Source: Siphonodentalium dalli
Lineage: Eukaryota; Mollusca; Scaphopoda; Gadilida; Siphonodentaliidae
Reading direction: 5' to 3'
Assembly: GCA_032622095.1 (NCBI GenBank)
Contig: CP136066.1
Location: 230,210,961 to 230,274,960, forward strand
Length of the DNA: 64,000 nt
Every line of letters starts with the position of its first letter. The first letter of the stretch is position 1. Shown here piece by piece: positions 11,245 through 21,897 of the stretch. The notes below the pieces were generated by a model. The model worked only from the letters and a program-made list of their open reading frames with translations, was not told the DNA's origin and searched no databases. Made by a program: the position numbers and the translations under genes.

Positions 11245-14200
11245 ATGGGCATTCATTACTGCAATGCTCTACTTCTTTTAGTTGTGTGTTTGTTGAGCAA
11301 TTGTGTATTTTCAGGTCACAAAGCGGATTACAGAATGGATAGTTCCACTCTTAATCTGTTGACTTGGAACGCTACTGGTATTATGTCATCAGGTTCATAT
11401 CTCAGTAAGATGCTCGGCACGGGCTTGTATGACATAATTGGTGTTAGCGAACATTGGTTGTCTGCACACAATGTTGACTTTATCGAATCACTTGACAAAT
11501 CTTATGAATACCACGCGGCATGTGATTATCGTCAGAGAACACCAAAACTGCCTAATAAAAGAGGGAGACCATCGGGTGGAGTAGCTCTTTTGTGGAACAA
11601 AAGGATCTCCCACTGTGTGTGCCCCTTGCCTATCAACAGTGATCGTATAATAGGCATTCAGATACATTTATACCAAAATACCTTTATTTATATATTTCAA
11701 GTATATCTTCCATCGACGAATTACACACCAGAATTCTATGGAGAATGTATTCAAATGTTATACGATGTATGTAATATTTATAAAGCACATGGCAATATAA
11801 TAGTAATGGGCGACTTTAATGCTCGATTAAATGTCAGTGCTGACCGCAATATGGCGTTCACAAAATTTGTCAAGCAATTAAACCTATTGTCTACAAATGT
11901 TCAAATGTGCGGAAATACCCCGCCCGTAACTTGTGTTCCATTTGGAACTATTAATCATATGATACAAGGTTCAATCATAGATCACATTCTTGTACCGGAG
12001 ACACTAAAAACATGTGTCAAAACTGTGAATGTTCTCGATGATGATTCTATTGATGTATCAAATCACAAACCGATTTCCGTGGGTATTAACGTTCCTGTGC
12101 ACGCCAAAGCTAAATCGCTAAACAGTCATCAACCCGTATCAATGATAGATTGGAAGCGTGTATCACGTCAGACAAACTTAATTGAAATATATCACAATTC
12201 TTTAGATGCAGAATTAAGGTCGATCGCTATATCCTCTAGAAAACTAAATTCTTCAGAACTATACGATACTATTATGCATGCTATATCCACTGCAACGGAT
12301 AAAGCGCTACCAAAAAAGAAATTTAGAAAAAATCTGAAGCCCTTTTGGAACGACAAACTGAAACAATTGCATGCAAATATGGGAATCTTGCGAAATAACT
12401 GGATATATAAAGGGCGCCCAAGAGCAGATTCTAAATCAGATGCCTATAATTTATATAAATTAGCCAAACGCGAATTCCGTAGAGAATATAGGAAAGCAGC
12501 AGAAAAACACATGACAGATTTAAAGGATGAGATTGATGAACGGGCGCAAGTTGACAGGGACTATTTATTTCGTATTTTACGTAACAAACGCCGGCGTACA
12601 CATTTGGATCGAAATCCGATCTACTGTCATGAAGGAAAAACACTACGCACAGAAGAGGAAGTTTCAGAAGGTTGGGCAACTTATTTCGAAAAGCTATACT
12701 CGCCCCTGTACCACTATGAGTTCAATTCTGAACATTTTGATAAAATCACTTCATTTGTATCGCGCGAGACTTCTGAACAGTCATGTAGACAAACGAGCGA
12801 AATTGACCGTCGCATTCTGTTCCCCGTAACCGGAAAGGAACTTGTACCAATTTATCGTTCTCTCAGTCGAAACAAAGCGGCCGGGTGGGATAATATTACA
12901 AACGAACATTTAATTCATGGAAGCCCTCTACTAACGAAAACTATCGCTGAACTACTCACGTCAATCTTTATGACACAAAATGTTCCCAATCAAATGAAAC
13001 GCGGAATAATCGTAACACTGTACAAAGGAGGATCAAAGCCCAGAACAGAATTTGACAGCTATCGAGCAATTACTCTAATGCCTGTATTGTATAAATTATT
13101 TGAGAAAGTTATGCAATCTCGACTGGAATCATATGCACCGAACATTCTTTCAGTACACCCGTTACAACATGGTTTCCAAAAAAGTGTAAGCGCAACAATG
13201 ACATCATACCTTTTGAGGGAATGCATTTCTTACACTTCCGATTGCAATCAGAAATTATACTGCTTCTTTCTAGACGTTTGGAAAGCATTTGACACTGTCT
13301 GGATTGATGGTCTATTATACAAACTACATAAACGTGGAATGCAAGGACATACATTTAAACTGATAAACCAACTACTCAAAACTGTTCAATGTTGTATCCG
13401 GTATGATGAAACATATTCGCGTTGGTTCGATGTACAACAGGGCGCCAGACAGGGAAGCATTCTCTCGCCTCTGTACTACATGATATACGTAGACGAATTG
13501 ATAAAATTGTTATCAGAGTCACCATATGGTCTTACTATACTCGGCGTCAACTGTACTTGTCCTACACACGCAGATGACATGGTATTGCTCTCATTGAGTA
13601 GTACGGGGTTGTCGGAATTATGTAATATTTGTGAAAAATACAGTAACAAATGGCGGTACAGATATAACTCCAATAAATGTTCGGTTCTGGTTTTAAACGA
13701 ATCCAAAAATGAATTTTCTAATCGAGCAAAAAATTGGACTTTGTGTGCCAATCGGGTGGAAGAATGCACAGAAACTACTCATCTTGGCATACCCATCGAC
13801 AAATATGATTTCAATACTGCTTTCGTTGAACGCATTTGTGACAAACTAAGAAGTGCACTCATGATGCTAGCAAACGCAGGAGTTTATCCCGGTGGAATAA
13901 CGCCACAGAGTTGCACGATGTTATATTCATCAGTAGTCTTATCTAAAGGTCTTTATGGTTCTGAATTACTATGGGATCTCAATAGAAATTGTGTTGATCG
14001 ACTTGAGAAAACTCATCGATTCTGCATAAAATATTACCAGGGTTTACATAGACGAACATCAACAAATATAGCATGCGGTTTGGTCGGTATGTCGCCAATA
14101 AATGCAATAATTGAAAAACGTAAAATGTCATTTTTTGGTTCCTTGTGCAACTTAAAATCCAACAAAACCGGTAAACAATTATTTTTCACGAGATTACATC

Positions 14201-14847
14201 AATATCTGACGGGCCTCGTTAAATTTTCAGGGAATTTCATGGCCGATATCATTTTTATCTTTGACAAATATAAGTTGACAGGGGAACTGGAAGCGTTTAT
14301 TCGTCATAGATCCTTTTTAAATCCGACAACATGGAAGCGAAAAGTCAGACAACGTTGGTCGGAAATAAACGATGCAGAATGGACACAAAACATATTAAGC
14401 GATAATAGACTTATTCGGTTCCATGACATACATTCCAGTCGTCATATGTCCCAATTATGGCAAAATTGTCGAAAATTCCCCAAAAACAAAGAGTCATATT
14501 TAATTGTTGCGCGACTGTTGTCTATATTACAAACCGAAGAAGCAAATTGCTCACTCTGTCGATTAAAATACACAGATATAGTGTCCCATGCATTAGTGGA
14601 ATGCTCCTCGTTACATCGTGATAGGGATCTTATCGAATATGAACTACTAAATGAATTTCACGTGGACGTTTATCTAAAATTTGACTCACTCGATACTGAA
14701 TCTAAAACACGCATATTTCTATCTAGATGTAATGATCTCGTACATGAATCCGCAGAAGTTGAAATTTATCTAATCGACTTTTTTGTGAGGAAATGTGCTT
14801 ATCTGTGGAAATTATATGTTGACCGAACAGCAGCTGAGAATGTTTAA
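11245..14847 (+). CDS. LINE family A ORF2: APE endonuclease and reverse transcriptase
   Basis: An uninterrupted 1200-codon frame encodes the replication protein of an APE-type non-LTR retrotransposon. The endonuclease domain covers about residues 35-280: LLTWNATGIM, GVSEHWL (about 68-74), GDFNARLN (about 188) and SNHKPIS (about 270), the last replacing the usual SDH-P motif but keeping the histidine. The reverse transcriptase covers about 540-800: NKAAGWDNI, SYRAITLMPVLYKLFEK (about 604), FLDVWKAFDTVW (about 674), GARQGSILSP (about 732) and the catalytic HADD (about 774) in place of YADD. A C-terminal C-x2-C-x9-H-x4-C zinc knuckle starts near 1101. The first 25 residues are hydrophobic and unlike an endonuclease N-terminus, so the real start may be ATG 11335. 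I cannot assign the clade with confidence. Confidence 0.93.
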   Translation: MGIHYCNALLLLVVCLLSNCVFSGHKADYRMDSSTLNLLTWNATGIMSSGSYLSKMLGTGLYDIIGVSEHWLSAHNVDFIESLDKSYEYHAACDYRQRTPKLPNKRGRPSGGVALLWNKRISHCVCPLPINSDRIIGIQIHLYQNTFIYIFQVYLPSTNYTPEFYGECIQMLYDVCNIYKAHGNIIVMGDFNARLNVSADRNMAFTKFVKQLNLLSTNVQMCGNTPPVTCVPFGTINHMIQGSIIDHILVPETLKTCVKTVNVLDDDSIDVSNHKPISVGINVPVHAKAKSLNSHQPVSMIDWKRVSRQTNLIEIYHNSLDAELRSIAISSRKLNSSELYDTIMHAISTATDKALPKKKFRKNLKPFWNDKLKQLHANMGILRNNWIYKGRPRADSKSDAYNLYKLAKREFRREYRKAAEKHMTDLKDEIDERAQVDRDYLFRILRNKRRRTHLDRNPIYCHEGKTLRTEEEVSEGWATYFEKLYSPLYHYEFNSEHFDKITSFVSRETSEQSCRQTSEIDRRILFPVTGKELVPIYRSLSRNKAAGWDNITNEHLIHGSPLLTKTIAELLTSIFMTQNVPNQMKRGIIVTLYKGGSKPRTEFDSYRAITLMPVLYKLFEKVMQSRLESYAPNILSVHPLQHGFQKSVSATMTSYLLRECISYTSDCNQKLYCFFLDVWKAFDTVWIDGLLYKLHKRGMQGHTFKLINQLLKTVQCCIRYDETYSRWFDVQQGARQGSILSPLYYMIYVDELIKLLSESPYGLTILGVNCTCPTHADDMVLLSLSSTGLSELCNICEKYSNKWRYRYNSNKCSVLVLNESKNEFSNRAKNWTLCANRVEECTETTHLGIPIDKYDFNTAFVERICDKLRSALMMLANAGVYPGGITPQSCTMLYSSVVLSKGLYGSELLWDLNRNCVDRLEKTHRFCIKYYQGLHRRTSTNIACGLVGMSPINAIIEKRKMSFFGSLCNLKSNKTGKQLFFTRLHQYLTGLVKFSGNFMADIIFIFDKYKLTGELEAFIRHRSFLNPTTWKRKVRQRWSEINDAEWTQNILSDNRLIRFHDIHSSRHMSQLWQNCRKFPKNKESYLIVARLLSILQTEEANCSLCRLKYTDIVSHALVECSSLHRDRDLIEYELLNEFHVDVYLKFDSLDTESKTRIFLSRCNDLVHESAEVEIYLIDFFVRKCAYLWKLYVDRTAAENV

Positions 14848-15644
14848 GTGTAAGTGTATACGCGTCACCAGTATAAAACTTTCGCAAATATACATGGCAT
14901 ATACAATATGAGCAGCGCTGACATGAGAGGAATATATCGTAATATCAGCCACAACAACAACAACAACAAAAATTAAATAATGTCAGCCGCAAAGGTCAAT
15001 TGAATTTCATGCTACCTATGCCTTTATCGATATCTTGCATATTTATGTTACTATAATGATTGTATGCTGAATGTTTATGGATACTTGTCATGTTGTATAA
15101 TTATGTAAAATATGATAAAAATTCAATGTGTTGTGTGTAAATGTTGAGACGACAGTCTCTATTATTGTTATATATTTTGATATCTTCGGAAACGGAGGAA
15201 ATAAAGATATATATATATATATCACACACAGGCGATAATATACCATGTCACTGCCTCCATCGAATATTTTCCTGTATTATTATTTTCATTGGTCAAGTAA
15301 GTCACATGGGCATACCTGATATGTTCTTGTCAGTCACCTGGGCGTGTCCTTACAAGTATAGATTATGACCCGCTTGGGTACTTGTGTAAGAAATACAGAC
15401 CATGGGTCCAAGGTGCGTCACTCACTGCTAGTTAAATCTTCAGACTCTGACCGGGTGTGACACAAACGACAAGCTTCTATTGACAAGTCTCGGGCGCACG
15501 ACATACATATTATACAGGTAGGTTAGGTTCCAATTTCATTTCAAATTAATTTTCTGATCACTTTGTTTGTTTCACAAAATCGGCGCGAATGCAAAGATTC
15601 CAACCGCGACGAAATATCAAATGTCTTGAATGTTTACCAATGTT
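14848..15644. other. Probable LINE 3' UTR and flanking DNA
   Basis: It contains a (CAA)n-like run at 14949-14970 and a (TA)n run at about 15208-15221. No gene is supported. Confidence 0.4.
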
Positions 15645-15935
15645 GACATTTTCTAATCTAGTTTATCTTTACCGGCGTCCAGTCGTAATTCAGTCAAAGT
15701 GAAACAACCGATACGTGAAAGTTGACTGTCGAATGCAAAGGGCCTTATGGTTACACTGGTGTAAATGTTATCCATAGGCATCTGTGCTAACGTTTTAGCG
15801 TATACTGATATGTTGGCAATATAAATGTTGGGTCCAAAATTTTCTTTAAATCTGAAAAATTGACATTTGGGGAAACTTTTTACGCAAAACAATCATGTCC
15901 GTCTAGCGGGGAATTCGCCTTTAAATATTGTGTTT
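15645..15935. repeat. Partial copy of the GGTTACACTGGTGTAAAT inverted-repeat element
   Basis: Positions about 15745-15935 resemble the left half of the element at 55452-55923: GGTTACACTGGTGTAAAT, then CCATAGGC, GGAAACTTT and GTCTAGC-GGGAAT in the same order and spacing. The right terminus is absent here; the match fades near the family A relic. Confidence 0.55.
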
Positions 15936-16181
15936 TCGTAACTAGTCGCGACCTAAGTGTTAGAACCACATAACAAAATACACAAAATCCTTAACAGGAG
16001 CTTTAAAATGCATACATTTATATCGTAGGCTGATACGCTTCACAATCGTATACGGCAGTGTTGCGGGCTCAGGATTGTGACGGAAAATATAGACCCCAAT
16101 TTGCCTCATTGCGTTTGTGTCTATTTTCGTTAGTGTAACGAAGTTGGACAAGAATTTAACTTTACTGAACAAATCAATCAT
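15936..16181. other. Unassigned stretch at the 3' edge of the family A relic
   Basis: A 73-codon open frame on the minus strand directly follows the relic reverse transcriptase but does not align with the family A ORF2 sequence beyond HLGIPI. It may be rearranged LINE sequence. Confidence 0.3.
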
Positions 16182-16850
16182 TTAGGCATTGTCTAGAGCA
16201 ACACAACATGCTCTGATGTTATGTTTTCTGATAGGGATACCTAAGTGAGTAACGCATTCAGCTTCATTCACTCGATGTGTACCAAGAAACCAGTTTGCTG
16301 TGCGCTTTAGTGTCGTGGTTTTTGATTCATTGAATACTGTGACGTGTGTTTTAGACGGGTTATATTTATACCGCCACTTTGCACTGTATTGCATGCGAAC
16401 GTCAATTAGGGACTGCAACCATGAAGCGGTGAGTGACAGCAGAAACATATCACCGGCGTGTGTCTGGCAGCAGCATTTCGCATCCTTCATAATGAAATCA
16501 TTATTGAGCTCATATGGTATAAAATGAGGTGCAAGTGTACTTCCCTGCCTTGCTCCTTGCAACATTGGTAACCAGCGTGAGTTGCAGTTTTGGAAACGAG
16601 TGCAGCAATGTATATCATTAAGTAACTTTGCTATAATTCTCCACGTTTTGCCCTGAATGTGCTTTTCAAATAGCTGATATATCAAACCGTTGATCCACTC
16701 AGTATCAAACGCTATCCATACGTCCAAGAAGCAGGCAAATAACATACTGTGTCTCTCGGACGTATAGGAAATAACATACTGTGTCTCTCGGACGTATAGG
16801 AAATGCATTTGGTCACCAAAAATTATGTAATAGAACAACTGACCTCACGC
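16182..16850 (-). pseudogene. Family A LINE relic: reverse transcriptase, C-terminal half
   Basis: Read on the minus strand, this gives ACFLDVWIAFDTEWINGLIYQ, GARQGSTLAPHF, the active site as HAGD (second catalytic Asp context damaged), KWRYKYNPSKT and THLGIPI. These are collinear with the RT of the intact ORF2. The N-terminal half lies beyond the MITE at 16855-17246. A 32-bp tandem duplication (about 16738-16801) lies at its 5' edge. Homology stops after HLGIPI, so the zinc-knuckle end is missing. Confidence 0.85.
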
Positions 16851-16854
16851 TTAA

Positions 16855-17246
16855 CCCTTTACCCAACAGAACGGCCCTGTGCCAATGCATTCTCTTATAT
16901 ATGCGAGTCGACCATAGGTCGCCTCGCATATATAAGAGAATGCATTGGCTTAACACATTAAAAATTATAAAATTGTTAAAGAATGTAAGAAAAAATGGTA
17001 AAAAGTGTTTAAAAAAGAGTTTTTTTAGGCCAATGCATTCTCTTATATATGCGAGGCGACCTATGGTCGACTCGCATATATAAGAGAATGCATTGGCACA
17101 GGGCATAACTGTAACTATCACAATGTGGTCAAGGAGCCGGTTCCAATGATATCCATATTTGTATGGTTCTATTGAGACAGACCGAAGATATTTTAGGCTG
17201 TTGAAGCTTTATTTGGTCGGTTTTGGCCGGTTTGTTGGGTAAAGGG
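16855..17246. mobile_element. Palindromic piggyBac-like MITE inside LINE RT
   Basis: This is a perfect-looking member of the CCCTTTACCCAACA family with exact TTAA on both sides (16851-16854 and 17247-17250). Palindromes are at 16881-16949 and 17029-17097. It interrupts the relic reverse transcriptase between its HHPFAKRV and FLDVW segments, so it inserted after the LINE. Confidence 0.92.
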
Positions 17247-18997
17247 TTAAACCCGTTTTGCAAAAGGATGATGCGTTATCAGTGATGGCGTATAAAGCTC
17301 AAGTCTTGTGAGTATTAGTTTTTCGAATAATGTGTATATGACAGGTAGCAGTGTTATAGCTTGGTAATTATCAAAAGAGTCTTTAGGTTTTGAACCACCT
17401 TTATTTAGAGAAAAAATAACCCGCGGCTTTGCTGCGTGTGGAATATACTCCAACTGTAAAAAATGATTGAAAAGACAACTCAGTGATTCGGCTAAGCGAA
17501 CCATAGTTGACTCCACCCAGCCCTGATGCCTTATTTAAATTAAGGTGTTTATATAAAGACGTTATTTCTGTTGAAGTTATAGGAAAAGCAATAAGAGCGT
17601 CTAGATGGCTCGACGACGAGCGTGTCGATTCCTTTTCAACAAATTCATTTACATTGGCATAATGGGACTCATCGAACGACGGGTCCGTTAAGGGAACTGA
17701 GACGATATCGCTATAATAATCACCCCATGCATCGGCTATCTCGTGTGCATCCCTGATGAGGGTACCATTATATTTGAAAAATGAACCAGAAAGAGTCCCA
17801 AGCTTTTTGCGTCTGAAAAAAGGTGTCTTGATCAGATTCTGCACATTCATCAATGATGTTATTGAACGACTGAAGGTACTTTTTAGATGATCTGCGATAT
17901 TCACGTCTAAAATTACATTTAGCGTTTTTTTAGTTGGCATATAAGCCAGTAGGATCGTTGATTGATTTAGCGGCTGCTATCCAAACTGACCGGTGATATA
18001 TCATGTGTTGGTGAAGTTATTTGAGATGTTGGGACCAACATGGCTTCAAAACTGTTTGAAACTCTTACGAGGGACATTATTTTGTGCCGGTTTCTTTATA
18101 GCTTCAATAGTAACTCCAGAACAATTTGGTTGGCTACAGCACTACCATTCTTAGTAAGAGAAGATTCCAAGTCAGCTTGATAGCTTGCTTGTGAAGTTGT
18201 GACCAAGGATCATGGCGAAATTACTTCCAGTTTAGCATTGGACGACCATCAACTAAAGTTGGCGGTTGATGAACTGACATTAAGGCATTGATTCTGAGTA
18301 GCATTGGTCTGTGATTTGACACGTCTAATGCATCATCATCATCTAGAACCTGACAATCAGTGATGAGGTCAGTTACATACTCGTGTATAACAAAGTGGTC
18401 TATCACCGAACCGCTACCTGGTAAACCCATAGAATGCACATGAGTTGCTCGAGGTACAACACATGGTGATGAACTATTCACCGAAATCAAACGTTTGCTG
18501 GCCAGGAAACACTGAAGGCATTCACCCCGTCCCCGTGAGTCCCCACGTTGAAGACTGGCGTTGTAATCACCCATGAATATCACAGTCCACAACTTCCTAT
18601 ATGTATGCCACAAGTCTTCGAGGATCTTGAAATAATCCCTAAACACTTCAATAGAATGATTTGTGGACGGCAGATCAACTTGAAAAATGTAGAAGTAGCT
18701 CGACCCATTGCTCACCTGAATACCAACTATCCGGTCATCATCTAAATCGAGGGGTGAAACTTTACTTCCAATCATATCACGCCTCCACATTATACAAACA
18801 CCACCGGAGTTTCTGCCCCGTTGCATGGGCAGGCACTGTGTGAAATCGCTGACAGCACAGAAATCATACATTGAATCTATTGATTGAAAATATAAAAGAT
18901 CTTTCTGGGCTAGCCAATGTTCGCTTATCCCACATATGTCTAAATTATAGCGCCGGAGAAAGAAACTCAAATAACTGGCTGACGACATAATGCCTCT
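17247..18997 (-). pseudogene. Family A LINE relic: endonuclease and RT N-terminal part
   Basis: On the minus strand from about 18990 the relic encodes MSSASYLSFFL, GISEHWL, GGVCIMWRRD, FMGDYNASL and SNHRPML, collinear with the intact endonuclease. A connector and RT motifs follow: LNLNKASGLGG near 17530, and KGGSKPKDSFDNYQAITLLP near 17380. Several frameshifts separate the blocks. The tryptophan codon before NARGIM has become a stop near 19000. It is the same element as 16182-16850 and 23511-25392. Confidence 0.88.
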
Positions 18998-19272
18998 GGC
19001 GTTTCAAGAGCCTATAGAGATCATTGTGCTGTAGACTGAGATGCCAACTGAGTGTGAATGTAACGTTAGGGGCCACTCTGGGCGAACGCATTTTTATGTA
19101 CGGTTATATCAGCCCATCTAGTGGATGTAATATACAGTGTTATGTGAGTAAATACTAGAATATATAACACAATATAACATATGTTGATATTTGCCATGGC
19201 ATTTTCAATGACCCGGAAAGAATAATTATGGTCACATTAAAGTAAAACAGAGATAATTGCAACAAGTAGATT

Positions 19273-21535
19273 CTAAGCTAACTGTTCCTGTGTCTTTGTA
19301 GTTTCCCTCGTCGAGGCACCGCTGTAGGTCCAGCGTAGTGATCCACTAAGAATATCCAATGTTTTCAGAATATATGTACACTGCCTATTTCTTTGACCTG
19401 TACAGAAAACTAGATTGTTTTGTGAACAGTTATCGACAGTCCTGAGCTCAATTTGTTTACCCTGCAACCAGTTTCTGTTTTCTTCGAAGGTGGATGACAA
19501 AATGGTACCCTCGGCTCATCTGCTCCAGCTTGGCTGCTTCTTCTTCCTTTATGATGGTAATTTCTTCAATGGTACGATGAGAAGAAGCTAGAAGAAGTTG
19601 AGTCAGAAGTTTCGAAACTTCTATGAGGCGAGGGTTCCTTGTTACACTGTCCAATTCTTTAATCTTCTTTATATATATTTTCCGAAGGTCTCTATATCCT
19701 TGACATTCAGCTATGAAGTGTTGCCTATCTTCTGAATCTTTAAGGCATACTTTACAATTATTGTCATCAACGGCATATTGATTGAATGTTGCTCTCTTGC
19801 ACTGCAGTATATAAGTTCCCGTCAGCAGTCTGGTCTTGATTTCAGCTCTATGTACATCATGCAGGTTCGATCTGACTAATTCATTTCAGTTGATTTTATG
19901 ATGAGAACTTCCATGCCATAGGTCAGTCTTTGTGTAGCATAAGCGTACCATAGATGTGCTTTGATCTCTTGTGAGATTCCACTTTTTCCATGTAATCCAG
20001 CACCCACGAGAGCGTAACAGGTTCTTCTGGACAGCTGTATCTTCGTTTCTATATCAGGTGTGTTGCGCCCGTTTCGGATGATGCCCAGATGTTCAGTGTC
20101 AATGGGTCTTTGTATTACTTCTCCATATATTTTTATCTCCTTAGTTTCTGATTTGGTGTTGTATATCATAAGATAACTTTTTGTGGGGTTGATTTTGAAT
20201 CGCTCTGATCTTGAATACTGCTCAACTCTGTTTACCATATCTTGTATGTTTTCTGAATCGTGAGCCAGGAGTGCAAGGTCATCTGCACTGGTAACATGTG
20301 GGAACCTTAAAGATCCAATTGTAGCTCCTTGACAATGTTCCTCAATTTTAAGTAGGAGTTGGTTGTTGAAGCGTTTATAGTGTCCAGTTGATAATATACC
20401 CCTTATCTGACTCCTTGCTTTATGGAGAATGGCTGAGAAAGTCCACCATCTCATTTCACTCTGGATTGGAGACCGCGAAATAGATATTTTAACAATAACC
20501 AGTCATCTCCTCTAATGTCATCAGGGCTTTCTGAGCGTCTAGTGTTATATCTTAGCCTCAGCAATACATTCAGTCACTATTAGGGCTGCATTGATGGATG
20601 ATGTCCCCTTTGAGAAGCCTACTTGGAGCTTAGATTGTGATGGTAAGAATATCTTTTCATGTCGTATATTCAAGGTATGTTCAAGAATTTTCAGTAATGT
20701 AGATGTCACTGTAATGCCTCGATAGTTTGAGGGGTTATGTGGATCGCCTTTCTTGAAGACTGGTGTTACCATTCCGTCCTTCAGAATGTCTGGATCTTTC
20801 CCGTGCTGTACTATGGAGTTGAGGAGTTTGGATAGGTAATATTCAATTTATGTCTTTGCAAACTTCAGGTGTTCCGCAATGAGTCCCATGCAATCAGAGG
20901 CTTTATCATTTCCTAGTCTTGTTATTGCTTTTAAAATTTCTTCTAGGGTGATGTTATCGATGGATTCTTCTTGTTTAAGGCACAAGTCTGCAATGTATAG
21001 TAGGTCAAGGTCTATGCTTTCTTTGTGGTCTGGTTCAAACTCTGGGTCAATTGTAGGAGTTGCCAACTTTTTAAAGTGATTCGACCATCCTTTGAGTATA
21101 TCTTCTGGGGTAGTTAGATTGGAGCCCTCAACAACCAGTTCAGATACGGTGTCCGATGTAGAAGCACGTTATCGTCTCACTAATGTTAAGAAGGTTCTGG
21201 CATCTGGTCTTGCCTTGATAAGCTGCTCTAGTTATTGTGTGCGCCGTCTGGCCATCTCCTGTCTCTGGAGTTTCTGCAGCTTCCGTTTACTTATCCTGGA
21301 TGTTTCGTATTCAATACCTTACTTCTTCTTACCACTGGTTTTCCATTTCCACCAGGCTTCTTTGTTTGCTCGAATAGCTGAGGTTATTTCTTCATTCCAT
21401 GGTGTTAACTTCTTCTTTATTATAAGCTTATCTTTGTAGCCAGGTATGCTGTTCTTTGCGGCGTTTACCAGTGTATCCACGAGATGAGATATTGCATGCT
21501 CTAGTAGGGGTGCTGCAGCTGGACCGGTTTGGGAA
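19273..21535 (-). pseudogene. Family B LINE: reverse transcriptase and C-terminus
   Basis: Minus-strand blocks in order: KLTPWNEEITSAIRANKEAW (about 21350-21420); ITRLGNDKASDCMGLIAEHL (about 20870-20930); MVTPVFKKGDPHNPSNYRGI (about 20715-20772); LQVGFSKGTSSINAAL; SADDLALLAHD (about 20265-20295), the RT active site with serine before ADD; GAGLHGKSG and QRLTYGMEVL; and a C-x2-C...H-x4-C end (CKVCLKDSEDRQHFIAEC, about 19700-19755). Several frameshifts and a stop break it. The clade is uncertain; the GAGLHG and YGMEVL words recall elements common in molluscs. Confidence 0.85.
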
Positions 21536-21897
21536 GGGCCCTGTGCCAATGCATTCTCTTATATATGCGAGTCGACCATAGGTCGCCTCGCATATATAAG
21601 AGAATGCATTGGCTTAACACATTAAAAATTATAAAATTGTTAAAGAATGTAAGAAAAAATGGTAAAAAGTGTTAAAACAATTTTTTTTAGGCCAATGCAT
21701 TCTCTTATATATGCGAGGCGACCTATGGTCGACTCGCATATATAAGAGAATGCATTGGCACAGGGCATAACTGTAACCATCACAATGTGGTCAATGAGCC
21801 GGTTCCAATGATATCCATATTTGTATGGTTCTATTGAGACAGACCGAAGATATTTTAGGTTGTTGAAGCTTTATTTGGCCGGTTTTGGCCGGTTTGT
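21536..21897. mobile_element. Palindromic MITE lacking its CCCTTTACCC ends
   Basis: Internal sequence matches the piggyBac-like MITEs at 8741 and 16855: palindromes at 21545-21613 and 21691-21759, then the same unique right arm to GGCCGGTTTG at 21888-21897. The terminal CCCTTTACCCAACA and TTAA are missing on both sides. It splits family B LINE between the endonuclease and the RT, making the third level of nesting. Confidence 0.85.

Larger units (their letters stand above)
9643..14847 (+). mobile_element. LINE family A, nearly complete copy
   Basis: ORF1 plus ORF2 in the usual order, with one frameshift in ORF1 and no defect visible in ORF2, make this the best-preserved transposon here. The 3' end is not certain: a (CAA)n-like tract at 14949-14970 or the AATAAA near 15198 with a following TA run are candidates. 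Target-site duplications could not be identified. The decayed copy at 16182-25392 (minus strand) is a distinct, older member. Confidence 0.85.

Noticed and set aside
16813-17121. ORFs across palindromes containing repeated SYICESTIGRLAYIREC-like peptides
   Set aside because: These are translations of the MITE hairpin and recur wherever the palindrome occurs.
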